A stretch of 64,000 nt of DNA from Rhodovastum sp963804495 (GCA_963804495.1 CAWDQN010000011.1:124001-188000), one strand, 5' to 3'; shown: positions 16,200-24,686, numbered from the stretch's first letter. The notes: generated by a model from the sequence alone, not told the origin. Made by a program: numbers and translations.

Positions 16200-17150
16200 A
16201 TGCCGCGCGGTGACCTGTTTCCCGAAATCGGACCCTTCGAGACCGGCTATCTGCCGCTGTCGGGCGGGCATGTCATGTACTGGGAACAAGTGGGCAATCC
16301 GCGTGGGGCGCCGGTGCTGTTCCTGCACGGTGGCCCCGGCGCTGGCGCGGGCGCGGTGCACCGGCGGTTTTTCGATCCCGGGTTCTGGCGCACCGTGATT
16401 TTCGATCAGCGCGGCGCCGGGCGGTCGCGTCCGCTGGGCGGGCTGGAGGAAAATACCACCGACCACCTGGTCGCCGATATCGAGGCGCTGCGTTGGCACC
16501 TGGGCATCGAGCGCTGGCTGCTGTTCGGCGGCTCCTGGGGCTCGACGCTGGCGCTGGCCTACGCCCAGGCGCATCCGGACCGGGTGGCAGGTTGCGTGCT
16601 GCGCGGCGTGTTCCTGGGACGGCGCGCCGAGGTGGACTGGTTCCTGCACGGCGTCGCCGCGGTGTTCCCCGACGCCCATGCCGCTTTCGTCGGCCACCTC
16701 CCGGAAGCCGAGCGCGGCGATGTGCTGGGCGCCTATCTGCGCCGGCTGACCGACCCCGACCCGCGGGTGCACATGGCGGCGGCGCGCGCCTGGTCGGTGT
16801 ATGAGGGCTCGTGCAGCACCTTGCTGCCCAGCCCTGAGACGGTGGCGAGCTTCGCGCTGGACCGCACCGCGCTCGGGCTGGCGCGCATCGAGGCGCATTA
16901 TTTTGCCCATGACCTGTTCCTGCCGCCGGAAGGGCTGCTCGGGCGCATGGACCGGCTTTCCCATGTGCGGGCGGAGATCGTCCAGGGGCGCTACGACATG
17001 GTCTGCCCGGCGCGCACCGCGTTTGAACTGGCCGCCGCCTGGCCCACGGCGCGGCTGACCGTGGTGCCCGATGCCGGGCATTCGGCGCTGGAGCCCGGTG
17101 TCCGGCGGGCGCTGGTGGCGGCGGTGGAGCGGTTCCGCAGCCTGCGCTGA
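16200..17150 (+). CDS. pip: Proline iminopeptidase (alpha/beta hydrolase, S33)
   Basis: The 316-aa cytoplasmic peptidase removes N-terminal proline from peptides. The oxyanion loop HGGPGAGAG, the DQRGAGRS motif, the nucleophile elbow GGSWGSTLALAYA and the C-terminal DAGHSALEPG with the catalytic His are all present, as is the ENTTDHLVADIE segment typical of this family. I start at the ATG at 16200 (MPRGDLFPEIGPFETG); the frame is open upstream, but that part is antisense to DUF423. A hairpin with GCACGGGCA/TGCCCGTGC arms (about 17217-17244) follows the gene. Confidence 0.93.
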   Translation: MPRGDLFPEIGPFETGYLPLSGGHVMYWEQVGNPRGAPVLFLHGGPGAGAGAVHRRFFDPGFWRTVIFDQRGAGRSRPLGGLEENTTDHLVADIEALRWHLGIERWLLFGGSWGSTLALAYAQAHPDRVAGCVLRGVFLGRRAEVDWFLHGVAAVFPDAHAAFVGHLPEAERGDVLGAYLRRLTDPDPRVHMAAARAWSVYEGSCSTLLPSPETVASFALDRTALGLARIEAHYFAHDLFLPPEGLLGRMDRLSHVRAEIVQGRYDMVCPARTAFELAAAWPTARLTVVPDAGHSALEPGVRRALVAAVERFRSLR

Positions 17151-17331
17151 GGCGTCGGGCGCGACGACGCTTTCGTGATCGGCGTCGGGCCCGCGGTCAT
17201 TGACCGGCGGAGCCGCGGCACGGGCATGATTTTCTTGCCCGTGCGGCCTGTCTTGGCACCAATGCGAGGCTCGACACCAGCGGAAGGGCGGCGGTAACAT
17301 TGTATGTATTGGCGACCGGTAGGAGGGCGCG

Positions 17332-18675
17332 ATGACGCGCCGTGTCGTGGCTTGGATTTGTGCGGCGACGATGCTGGTGCCGCCGTGGGGCTTGCCGCCG
17401 CGCGACGCACAGGCGCAGCCGGCCGCCGCCGCCGCGGGCCAGGCGGCTGCCTTCAGCCCCGAGCAGCTCGACGCACTGCTGGCGCCGATTGCGTTGTATC
17501 CGGATACGTTGCTGACCCAGGTGCTGATGGCCAGTGCCTGGCCATTGCAGGTGGTGGAAGCGGCGCGCTGGCTCAGCAATCCGGCCAATGCCGCGCTGCA
17601 GGGCGATGCCCTGGCCAGGGCGCTGCAGTCCCAATCCTGGGACCCGGCGGTGAAGTCGCTGGTGCCGTTTCCCACCGTGCTGTCGCTGATGAACAGCCAG
17701 CTCGACTGGATGCAGCAGCTCGGCTACGCGTTTTCGACCCAGCAAGCGGATGTGCTGGATTCCGTGCAGCGGCTGCGCCACCAGGCGCAGGGCACCGGCT
17801 GCCTGAAGTCCACCGAGCAGCAGTTGGTCAGCGCCCAGGGCCAGACCATCGTCATCGCGCCGGCCAATCCGGACGTGGTGTACGTGCCGGCCTATAACCC
17901 GACGGTGGTGTATGGCAGCTGGCCGTACCCGTCCTATCCGCCGGTCTATTTCCCGCCGCCGCCCGGGTATGCGGTCGGCAACGCGCTGTTGACCGGCCTC
18001 GCCTTCGGGGTTGGCGTCGGTGTCGTCGCGTCGTTGTGGAACGTCGGTTCGCCGAACTGGGGCTATCGCAACGTCAACGTCAACGTGAACCGCTGGAACT
18101 CGATCAACGTCAACCGCCCGCCGATCAGCAATCCGGGCTGGCGTCCGCCGCCGCCCGGCGCCGGCGGCTGGCGGCCGCCCGGTGGGCCGGTAGGGGCGCC
18201 ACGGCCCGGCGGCGGGTTCCCGCCGAATGCCATCGGCAGGCCGTCGGTGTCGGTGCCCGGCAATCTGGTGCAGCGTCCGCCGGCGCAGCGCCCGGGTGGG
18301 CCAGGCGGTGTGGCCGGGCAGCGTCCGGGTGGGCCCGGCGGTGTCGCCGGACAACGTCCGGGCGGGCCTGGTGGCGTCGCCGGACAGCGGCCCGGTGGGC
18401 CCGGCGGTGTTTCCGGACAACGTCCGGGCGGTCCTGGCGGCGGTGCCGGACAGCGTCCGGGTGGCCCGGCAGCGCGCCCGTCCGCGCCTGCGGCGCGGCC
18501 GCCGGCCTTCAACACGCAGCAGGGCAACCGCGCCGGGCAGTACGGCCAGCGCGGCCAGCAAAGCCGCCAGCAGGCGGCGCGGCCGGCGCCGCAGCGCCAG
18601 GCCCCGCAGCGCGCGGCGCCGCAGCGCCAGGCGCCGCGCGGTGGCGGCGGTGGCGGCGGTCAGCGGCATCGGTAG
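17332..18675 (+). CDS. DUF3300 exported protein with Gly-Pro-rich tandem repeats
   Basis: The 447-aa protein has a signal peptide (MTRRVVAWICAATMLVPPWG, cleaved near DAQAQ). Next comes the DUF3300 domain: LDALLAPIALYPDTLLTQVL, AARWL, WDPAVKSLVPFPTVL, and the repeated P.VVYVPAYNP / VVYGSWPYP motif. A hydrophobic glycine-rich segment and an Asn/Trp-rich region follow. The C-terminal third is low-complexity, with about six tandem copies of an 11-residue unit GQRPGGPGGVA (roughly 18290-18470). Function is unknown. DUF2950 follows 14 bp downstream, a pairing seen in many proteobacteria. Confidence 0.9.
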   Translation: MTRRVVAWICAATMLVPPWGLPPRDAQAQPAAAAAGQAAAFSPEQLDALLAPIALYPDTLLTQVLMASAWPLQVVEAARWLSNPANAALQGDALARALQSQSWDPAVKSLVPFPTVLSLMNSQLDWMQQLGYAFSTQQADVLDSVQRLRHQAQGTGCLKSTEQQLVSAQGQTIVIAPANPDVVYVPAYNPTVVYGSWPYPSYPPVYFPPPPGYAVGNALLTGLAFGVGVGVVASLWNVGSPNWGYRNVNVNVNRWNSINVNRPPISNPGWRPPPPGAGGWRPPGGPVGAPRPGGGFPPNAIGRPSVSVPGNLVQRPPAQRPGGPGGVAGQRPGGPGGVAGQRPGGPGGVAGQRPGGPGGVSGQRPGGPGGGAGQRPGGPAARPSAPAARPPAFNTQQGNRAGQYGQRGQQSRQQAARPAPQRQAPQRAAPQRQAPRGGGGGGGQRHR

Positions 18676-18689
18676 GGGAGGCGCGGATC

Positions 18690-19592
18690 ATGGCCCGCTG
18701 GGTCGGACGGATTCTCGGTCTCCTGTTCGCGCTGGCGGCATTCGCCGGTCCGGCGGCGGCGGCCGACTATGCCACGCCGGAGGAGGCGGTGGCAGCGCTG
18801 GAGGCGGCCCTGAAGGCGGACGATCCGGCCGCCCTGCGCGCCGTGTTCGGCCCCGACAGCAACGCCCTGCTCGGCTCGGGCGACAAGGTGGCCGATCACA
18901 ACGCCAGGCAGCGATTCCTTGACGAACTCGAGGCCGCGCATCGGCTGGAGGCCGACGGCGATGACCGGCGAATCCTGGTCGTCGGCCCCAACGACTGGCC
19001 AAGCCCCATTCCAATCGTGCAGGTGGGCGGGCGCTGGCACTTCGATTCGGCCGCGGGGGCGCAGGCCATTTCCGACCGCCGGATCGGCGAGAACGAGATC
19101 TCCGCCATCAGCAGCCTGCTCGCGGTGGCCGATGCCGAGCGCGCCTATTTCGAGCTTCGGCATGAATACGCGCGCCGGTTCCTGTCCAACGCAGGGCAAC
19201 AGGACGGGCTGTACTGGCCGAGTGACGACGAGTTCAATCCCAGCCCGCTGGCCGGGCTGGCCGCGATTGCCGAGGGGGAAGGGTATTCGCTCGACCCGCT
19301 ACAGAAATCACCGGCGCTGTTCCGCGGTTATTTCTTCCGCTTCCTGACCGGGCAGGGACCGTCGGCGGCAGGTGGGGCGAAGTCCTGGCTGAAAGGGTCG
19401 AAGCTGGTGGACGGCTTCGGCCTGATCGCCTGGCCGTCGCGCTACGGCAACTCCGGCATCATGAGCTTCCAGATCGGGCCGGACGGGGTGGTGTTCCAGA
19501 AAGATCTGGGGCCGGACACCGCTGCCGCCGCCGCCCGGATCACACGGTACGATCCTGACCTGTCCTGGGCGCGGGTCGATGTGAAGGACTGA
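18690..19592 (+). CDS. DUF2950 exported protein
   Basis: The 300-aa protein has a clear signal peptide (RILGLLFALAAFAGPAAAAD) and the DUF2950 body: ATPEEAVAALEAALKADDP, FDSAAGAQAI, ISDRRIGENE, the YWPSDDEFNPSPL block, GYFFRFLTGQGP, GFGLIAWPSRYGNSGIMSF and the terminal GPDGVVFQKDLGP. I start at the ATG at 18690 behind GGGGAGG rather than the open frame overlapping DUF3300. It is co-oriented with and 14 bp from the DUF3300 gene, so the two are probably one operon acting in the envelope. Function is unknown. Confidence 0.9.
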   Translation: MARWVGRILGLLFALAAFAGPAAAADYATPEEAVAALEAALKADDPAALRAVFGPDSNALLGSGDKVADHNARQRFLDELEAAHRLEADGDDRRILVVGPNDWPSPIPIVQVGGRWHFDSAAGAQAISDRRIGENEISAISSLLAVADAERAYFELRHEYARRFLSNAGQQDGLYWPSDDEFNPSPLAGLAAIAEGEGYSLDPLQKSPALFRGYFFRFLTGQGPSAAGGAKSWLKGSKLVDGFGLIAWPSRYGNSGIMSFQIGPDGVVFQKDLGPDTAAAAARITRYDPDLSWARVDVKD

Positions 19593-19662
19593 CCCCGTGA
19601 CGGAAGGGTAGGGCGGTGTTCTGACCCTTCCCTGCGGCGGCCGATGGCGGCATGAAGCCGCG

Positions 19663-20901
19663 ATGTCCGACCCGACCCGCGAGGCCGCCTTCGATCTGCT
19701 CGCCGCCGTGCTCGACCGGCACCGGCCGTTGGAGGAGGCGCTGGACGCGCTGCCGTCCATCGAGCCGCGCGACCGCGCCGCCGCCCATCGTCTCGCCGCC
19801 GGTACGCTGCGCCGGCTGGGCACGCTGGATGCGGTGCTGGAGCCGCTGCTGCGCAAGGCCCCGCCGGTGCCGGTGCGGCATGTGCTGCGCCTGGGCGCGG
19901 CCGGGCTGCTGCTGCTCGGCACCCCGGCGCATGCGGCGGTGGCGACCTCGGTGGCGCTGGCACGGGCGCGCGGGCTTTCCCCCTTCGCCGGGCTGGTGAA
20001 CGCCGTGCTGCGCCGGGTGGCGCAAGCGGGGGCGTCGGCCCTCGACGGTCTGGATGGGCCGCGCCTGGACACGCCCCCCTGGCTGTGGGCGTCCTGGGGG
20101 GCGGAGGCACGCGCGATCGCCGAGGCGCATCAGCACGAGGCGCCGCTCGACCTTAGCCTCGCGCCTGGCGCGGAGGCGCCGGCGGGCGGCGTGGCGTTGC
20201 CCACCGGTTCCTGGCGCTATCCCGCCGGCACCAGGGTGGCAGACCTGCCCGGCTACGCCGAGGGCGGCTTCTGGGTGCAGGACGCCGCGGCGGCGTTGCC
20301 GGCGCGTCTGCTGACGGTGCGTCCCGGCGAGCTGGTGGCCGATCTGTGCGCCGCGCCGGGCGGCAAGGCGGCGCAACTGGCGGCTTCCGGCGCGCGGGTC
20401 ACGGCGGTGGAGCGCGACCCCGCCCGGATGGGGCGGTTGCGCGAGAATTTCGCCCGGCTGCGCCTGGCCGCCGAGTTCGTCATCGCCGACGCCGCCACCT
20501 GGCGCCCGCCGCAAGCGCTGGATGCGGTGCTGTTGGATGCGCCCTGCAGCGCCACCGGCACCATCCGACGCCATCCCGACGTGCCGAGCCTGAAACGCAA
20601 GAGCGACCTCGCGGCGCTGACGGCCCAGCAGGACCGCCTGCTCGACGCCGCCAGCGCCATGCTGCGGCCGGGCGGGCGGATGGTGTATGCCGTCTGTTCG
20701 TTGCAGCCCGATGAAGGACAACAGCGGGTGGCGGCGGCGCTGGCGCGGCTGGACCTGCGGCCCGATCCGGTGGGCGCCGGGGAGGTGCCGGGGCTCACGG
20801 ATGCGGTCACTGCGGACGGCGCCGTGCGGACCACGCCGGCGCTGTGGGCCGGGCGCGGCGGCCTGGACGGGTTCTTCATCGCCCGGCTGGTCCGCCCCTG
20901 A
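19663..20901 (+). CDS. rsmB: 16S rRNA m5C967-type methyltransferase RsmB
   Basis: The 412-aa protein combines an N-terminal NusB-like RNA-binding domain (residues ~1-130, EAAFDLLAAVLDRHRPLEEA) with a C-terminal m5C methyltransferase domain. ADLCAAPGGKAAQL binds SAM, DAPCSATGTIRRHPDV carries the cysteine that releases the product, and YAVCSLQPDEG carries the catalytic cysteine. It is followed by the heparinase-family gene, the usual order upstream of purH in Acetobacteraceae and relatives. Confidence 0.95.
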   Translation: MSDPTREAAFDLLAAVLDRHRPLEEALDALPSIEPRDRAAAHRLAAGTLRRLGTLDAVLEPLLRKAPPVPVRHVLRLGAAGLLLLGTPAHAAVATSVALARARGLSPFAGLVNAVLRRVAQAGASALDGLDGPRLDTPPWLWASWGAEARAIAEAHQHEAPLDLSLAPGAEAPAGGVALPTGSWRYPAGTRVADLPGYAEGGFWVQDAAAALPARLLTVRPGELVADLCAAPGGKAAQLAASGARVTAVERDPARMGRLRENFARLRLAAEFVIADAATWRPPQALDAVLLDAPCSATGTIRRHPDVPSLKRKSDLAALTAQQDRLLDAASAMLRPGGRMVYAVCSLQPDEGQQRVAAALARLDLRPDPVGAGEVPGLTDAVTADGAVRTTPALWAGRGGLDGFFIARLVRP

Positions 20902-21068
20902 TGCTGATACAAATCGTGAGCGATCACTTGTGCGAAGCGGAGTTGCCTGTCTAGAACCCTCATGATGTTCCAGCGTCGTCCTTTCCAGGCGGATCGAAAC
21001 CGGCGCACCGCCCCCCGGCCGCCGGCCGGGGGTGGCGACGGCGCCTTCCGGGTGGGCGGAGCGCACGC

Positions 21069-22655
21069 ATGAGCGGCTGGATGCGCGGCATGCGGCTGCG
21101 GATGGCGCGGCTGCCCAGCCTGCGCATGACGCGGGTGCCGGACGCGCCGGCCCAGCCGGTGCGCGACCCCTGGCCGGGCGATCCGGCGCGCGGGGCGGAT
21201 CTGCTGAAGGGCATGTTGTCGGTGGGCGGTTGTTTGGGGCCGCTGCGGGTGGGCGGGTTCGGTGACGTGGACGGGTCGCCGATGCTGCGCGCCGCGACCC
21301 ATGGTTTCACCTGGCTGCGCGACCTGCGCGCCCTCGGCACCGATGCGGCGCGCATGCGCGCGCGCGCGTTGGTGGCCGACTGGATCGCGGCCCCGCTGCT
21401 TGATGTCATGGCCGACCGGCCGGACGTGGCCGGGGCGCGCATCGCGTCCTGGCTCGGCTATTATGATTTCTTCGCGGCTTCGGCCGATGACGGGTTCCGG
21501 CAGAAGCTGATGGCGCGGCTGGTTGCCGACGCCCGTAGCCTGGCCGCCGCCCTGCCCACCGAGGAACTCGACGCGCGTGCCCTGACGGCATTGAAGGGCT
21601 TGATCGCGGCGGCGGTGGCGTTGCCCGACCATGCCTCGTTCGTGACGCGGGTGCTGCGGGTGCTGCCGCAGGAACTGGCGCGGCAGGTGCTGCCGGACGG
21701 ATGCCACGCCGAGCGCAGCCCGGCGCAGGTGATGGCGGCGTTGCAGGACCTTATTGAAATCCGCGGCCTGCTGCATGCCGCGCAGACGCAGCCGCCGCAG
21801 GTGCTGAGCAGCGCCATCGAGCGCATGGGCCCGGCGCTGCGCAGCCTGCGCCATGGCGACGGCGGGCTGGCGCTGTTCAACGGCACCAAGGAAGAAAGTG
21901 GCGCGATGGTCGAGCTGGTGCTGGCCCAGGCGGGGCGCGGCGGCCGGGCGTTGCCGTCGCTGCCCGAGGGCGGGTTTCAGCGGCTGCAGGCCGGGCGGTC
22001 GGTGCTGATCGTTGATTGCGGCGCGCCGGCGCCGCCGAAGCTCGACCGGTTCGCGCATGCCGGCACGCTGAGCTTCGAGTTGTCGGTCGGCCGCGACCGG
22101 ATGATCGTGAACTGCGGCGCCGCCCCGGCGGCCGCCGGCGAATGGCGCGACGCCTTCCGCTCCACCGCCGCGCATTCGACGCTGGTGATCGCCGATACCA
22201 ATTCCTCCGAGGTGAGGCCCGAGGGGCTTGGTCGCCGGCCGGAGAAGGTGGAGGCGCAGCGCCAGGAGGCGGCGGGGGCGCACTGGCTGGAAGCCAGCCA
22301 TGACGGGTATAACAAGCCGTTCGGCGCCATTCACCGACGCCGGATGTACATGGCCGAGAGCGGCGAGGACATCCGCGGCGAGGACATGGTGGAGGCGGCC
22401 ACTCCGCAGCCTTATGTGGTGCGGTTCCATCTGCATCCGACCGTCGATGCCGCCTTGCAGCAGGACGGCGAGGCGGTGCTGCTGCGCCTGCCTTCCGGCA
22501 CCGGCTGGCTGCTGCGCGCCGATGGGGCGCAGTTGACGCTGGAGGAGAGTGTTTATCTCGGCGGCACGGAGCCGCGGCGGACCGAGCAGGTGGTGCTGAC
22601 CGGCTACCAGGACGGGCCGCAGACGGTGAAGTGGGCGATTACGAAGGTCGGGTGA
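21069..22655 (+). CDS. Heparinase II/III-family protein
   Basis: The 528-aa protein has an N-terminal (alpha/alpha) toroid part (AATHGFTWLRDLRALG, ARALVADWIA, GYYDFFA) and a C-terminal beta-sandwich (IVDCGAPAPPKLDRFAHAGTLSFEL, NCGAA, AHSTLVIADTNSSEV, HDGYNKPFGAIHRRRMYM) as in polysaccharide lyase families 12/21. In alphaproteobacteria this gene usually lies between rsmB and purH. Its natural substrate there is unknown, and it is generally not considered a heparin degrader. Here purH is displaced by about 10.3 kb of inserted DNA immediately after this gene. Confidence 0.88.
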   Translation: MSGWMRGMRLRMARLPSLRMTRVPDAPAQPVRDPWPGDPARGADLLKGMLSVGGCLGPLRVGGFGDVDGSPMLRAATHGFTWLRDLRALGTDAARMRARALVADWIAAPLLDVMADRPDVAGARIASWLGYYDFFAASADDGFRQKLMARLVADARSLAAALPTEELDARALTALKGLIAAAVALPDHASFVTRVLRVLPQELARQVLPDGCHAERSPAQVMAALQDLIEIRGLLHAAQTQPPQVLSSAIERMGPALRSLRHGDGGLALFNGTKEESGAMVELVLAQAGRGGRALPSLPEGGFQRLQAGRSVLIVDCGAPAPPKLDRFAHAGTLSFELSVGRDRMIVNCGAAPAAAGEWRDAFRSTAAHSTLVIADTNSSEVRPEGLGRRPEKVEAQRQEAAGAHWLEASHDGYNKPFGAIHRRRMYMAESGEDIRGEDMVEAATPQPYVVRFHLHPTVDAALQQDGEAVLLRLPSGTGWLLRADGAQLTLEESVYLGGTEPRRTEQVVLTGYQDGPQTVKWAITKVG

Positions 22656-22710
22656 TCGGGCCGGGCGTCGCCGCGGTGGCCGGATTGTTCGTTTTGAGCT
22701 TGGTTGTTTC

Positions 22711-22780
22711 TTAAGTAATGGGGTGCAGGGGGCCACCGCCCCCTGCCGGGTCCAGGGCAGAGCCCTGGCCTTGCTTTTCC
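22711..22780. repeat. GGGGTCCAGGGG-family intergenic repeat, copy b
   Basis: It runs from TTAAGTAATGGGGTGCAGGG through paired GGGGGC...GCCCCC and GGGTCCAGGGCAGAGCCCTGG blocks to CCTTGCTTTTCC. It lies at the 3' end of the heparinase gene, where the inserted region begins, and may serve as its transcription terminator. Confidence 0.75.
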
Positions 22781-22801
22781 TTAAATTTCTGAAACGGGTG
22801 T

Positions 22802-23464
22802 TCAGCGGCCGCACATTGTCTGCGGGTCCGATGCCGGCTCTGCGCCCGATGTGATCATCCGGTGATCACGGTCCTCGCTTCCGATGCTGGTGCGAAGGCG
22901 GGGCGGCGGCAGCCACCAGGGACGGCGGGTTTTGGTGGGACGCGGGTCGAGAGTGGGGTGGTGCGGGATCGGGTCCGGCCGGGGCGGCGCGGCGGGCGCT
23001 GGCGTGATGGGGCGGGGTAGGTGTGCTGGCGGGAGGCCGAGCATGTGGCGGATCGGGGCGAGGGTGCGGTGCGCGGCGGTGCAGGCGAGGAGGTCGGCGG
23101 CGGCGGGATCGGCCAGCAGGGCCTCGAGTTGCGCGGCGCAGGCGGCGGCTTCGGCGCCGAGGGCACGGATCAGCCAGGCGCGGGTGGTGGGAAAGGGCGA
23201 CTTGCGTCGGGGGCCGCTGTGGTTGGTGGCGCGGGGCTTCGGCGGCGGCAGGGGGCCGGCGGCGAGGCGGGCGCACAGTCGGTCGAGGCGGGCTGCCGCG
23301 CGGGTGAGGTGCCGCCACAGCGGGATGATGAGGGCGGCGAGCCGTGGATCGTGGAGGAAGCGGCGGGCGACGAGGGCGGCGAGGGTGCGGAGGATGACGC
23401 CGAAGCCGGTCCCGGTGCAGGAGGGGGCGGGGTTGGGGGTGGCGTGGAGGGGTTGGGCGTGCAT
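22802..23464 (-). CDS. Uncharacterised DUF protein, copy 1 of a locally duplicated gene
   Basis: The 220-aa basic protein has a conserved helical core: LRTLAALVARRFLHDPRLAA, IIPLWRHLTRAAARLDRL, then PTTRAWLIRALGAEAAACAA and QLEALLADPAAADLLA, ending near IRHMLGLPP. A Pro-rich variable tail follows. The start is the ATG at 23464 (MHAQPL). It is conserved in the second copy at 30759, whereas the upstream in-frame ATG at 23482 is not, because copy 2 has a stop there. The family resembles paralogous hypothetical proteins common in Acetobacteraceae genomes (from memory). Function is unknown. Confidence 0.7.
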   Translation of the reverse strand: MHAQPLHATPNPAPSCTGTGFGVILRTLAALVARRFLHDPRLAALIIPLWRHLTRAAARLDRLCARLAAGPLPPPKPRATNHSGPRRKSPFPTTRAWLIRALGAEAAACAAQLEALLADPAAADLLACTAAHRTLAPIRHMLGLPPAHLPRPITPAPAAPPRPDPIPHHPTLDPRPTKTRRPWWLPPPRLRTSIGSEDRDHRMITSGAEPASDPQTMCGR

Positions 23465-23595
23465 GGAATAAATTCCTAGCACGAGTGGGGGTGGATCGCA
23501 AGGGGGATTGAGACAGCGGGCGTGCCTCTATGCGAGGGGCTGGAAGGGATGGGGGCGTTGGAGGCTGGGGGTGCCGATGTCGGGTCTGCGCCCAA
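23009..23595. repeat. Long direct repeat, copy A (~587 bp), partner at 30303-30891
   Basis: This block covers most of the DUF gene and ~130 bp upstream of it. It matches 30303-30891 in the same orientation at roughly 85-90 percent by eye. Downstream of both blocks lie inverted pairs of REP palindromes. Confidence 0.8.
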
Positions 23596-23690
23596 GGGGG
23601 CCGCTGAGACGAGCGATGCCGTTTCTCCAAAGCGGTCCTTCGTGGGTGCGGTGGCAAATGGCTGGGGTCGGTGGAGCGGTGGTTCGGATT

Positions 23691-23720
23691 GTAGGGCGGA
23701 TAAGCGAAGCGCCATCCGCC
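23691..23720. repeat. REP palindrome left of the broken RAYT gene
   Basis: GTAGGGCGGATAAGCG AAG CGCCATCCGCC is an imperfect stem-loop. It pairs in inverted orientation with 24136-24165, and the two bracket the transposase remnant. Related REPs at 30990-31017 and 31110-31139 bracket no gene. Confidence 0.8.
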
Positions 23721-23722
23721 AT

Positions 23723-24125
23723 CCCCAGCCGCTTCATATCGATGCGTGGGTGGTATTGCCGGACCACATGCATTGTATTTGGACGCTCCCGCCAGACGAT
23801 GATAAATATTCCGGTCGGTGGCGTGCAATAAAGAAGTCATTCTCAAAGGCCATTCCACCGACCGAACGCCGGTCAGCGGTCCGACAGCAGCGGGGTGAGC
23901 GCGGGATATGGCAGCGACGGTTTTGGGAACACACGATTCGCGATGACGCCGACTATGCCAGCCACATGGATTATGTGCATTTCAACCCGGTGAAGCATTC
24001 GGTTGGCCGAACATGCCGCGGATTGGCCGTTTTCGTCATTCCACCGCGCCGTCGCACACGGGCTTTATCCCATCGATTGGGCCACCGGGATGTCCGCGCC
24101 ATCCGATCGAGGCGAGCGGCATTGA
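23723..24125 (+). pseudogene. REP-associated tyrosine transposase (RAYT, Y1/HUH), 5'-truncated and frameshifted
   Basis: The translation shows the RAYT core: HIDAWVVLPDHMHCIWTLP (HUH motif), RWRAIKKSFSKAIP, GIWQRRFWEHTIRDDADYA, and HMDYVHFNPVKH with the presumed catalytic Tyr. The usual first ~45 residues (YRR...GG.YFFT) are missing, and REP sequence lies there instead. Near 24010-24016 the frame shifts; the expected ending DWPFSSFHRAVAHGLYPIDW continues in another frame to the TGA at 24123-24125. RAYTs are thought to mobilise REP palindromes. This copy should be inactive. Confidence 0.85.
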
Positions 24126-24135
24126 GGCTTGCGTT

Positions 24136-24165
24136 GGCGGATGGCGCTACGCTTATCCGCCCTGC
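24136..24165. repeat. REP palindrome right of the broken RAYT; contains the vapD stop codon
   Basis: GGCGGATGGCGCTACGCTTATCCGCCCTGC is the inverse partner of 23691-23720. The TAA that ends the leftward vapD-like frame lies inside it. Confidence 0.8.
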
Positions 24166-24443
24166 GCCTGCTTCACCAGCTTGGTGAAATCAGACCATTG
24201 CTCGACGCGGAAAGCGCGAATGTCACGTACCGACGCAGGCAACCACGGCAACGCCTTGAGCGCGGTGATAGCGGCGAACAGGTTGGCCAAATCCTCGGAG
24301 GCGTTGGTGTAAAGGCTCCCCTGCACCCGGTTGAAGCCGTAGTTGGCAAGCGCATTGCCGATGTCGGCATAGGCTTGTGACACGCCTTTAGGGTGGTGCA
24401 GCGCGGTGTCAGCCACCACGAGGTCAAAGGCGATAGCGAACAT
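24153..24443 (-). CDS. vapD: VapD-family endoribonuclease toxin (Cas2-like fold)
   Basis: The 96-aa protein aligns along its length with VapD. It has MFAIAFDL with the conserved Asp7, YADIGNALANYGFNRVQGSLY, and the strongly conserved ending SVRDIRAFRVEQWSDFTKLVK. VapD proteins are mRNA interferases of ferredoxin-like fold related to Cas2, usually paired with an upstream antitoxin. The start ATG overlaps the stop of the 67-aa gene (TGATG). The last few residues and the stop codon come from the REP palindrome, so the C-terminus may be slightly non-native. Confidence 0.88.
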   Translation of the reverse strand: MFAIAFDLVVADTALHHPKGVSQAYADIGNALANYGFNRVQGSLYTNASEDLANLFAAITALKALPWLPASVRDIRAFRVEQWSDFTKLVKQAQGG

Positions 24444-24646
24444 CAGCGTTCCCGAGGATCGTCCAGAATGTCGGTGAAGCGGTAATCCACTTCCTCACCG
24501 GACTCGATCACACGCACACGCATCATGCGATCACCATCGGGCAGTTCGTCCCCGGCGGCGATAATCTCATACACGGGGCCAACGGGGCCAAAGCGACGCC
24601 AAGTCCCAACCAACATTTGGGGGAGCGGGATCATTGCAGGTTCCAT
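24443..24646 (-). CDS. DUF5397-like protein, probable antitoxin partner of VapD
   Basis: The 67-aa protein reads MLVGTWRRFGPVGPVYEIIA ... DGDRMMRVRVIESGEEVDYRF ... DILDDP. This fits the small beta-rich DUF5397 pattern (GP.YEV / GEE..Y), recalled from family knowledge rather than searched. The immediate upstream position and TGATG overlap with the VapD toxin argue that it is the antitoxin or co-regulator. The start may be the ATG at 24646 or codon 5. Confidence 0.7.
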   Translation of the reverse strand: MEPAMIPLPQMLVGTWRRFGPVGPVYEIIAAGDELPDGDRMMRVRVIESGEEVDYRFTDILDDPRER

Positions 24647-24660
24647 GTGTGGCTCAGCAA

Positions 24661-24686
24661 GTAAGGTGGGCTTCAGCCCACCCTAC
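24661..24686. repeat. Single REP-type hairpin upstream of the vapD pair
   Basis: GGTGGGC TTCA GCCCACC with GTA...TAC outer bases forms a compact stem-loop. It is a different REP subtype from the flanking pair and lies just upstream of the DUF5397 start. Confidence 0.7.

Noticed and set aside
18288..18470. CRISPR-like tandem repeats
   Set aside because: They are in-frame Gly-Pro-rich protein repeats of the DUF3300 gene without unique spacers.
20253..22814. 853-codon leftward frame across rsmB and the heparinase gene
   Set aside because: Antisense shadow; its composition is His/Arg/Gln-rich nonsense and both sense genes are well supported.
24153..24443. Cas2 of a CRISPR system
   Set aside because: The sequence matches VapD (SVRDIRAF...SDFT ending); there is no Cas1, array or other cas gene nearby.
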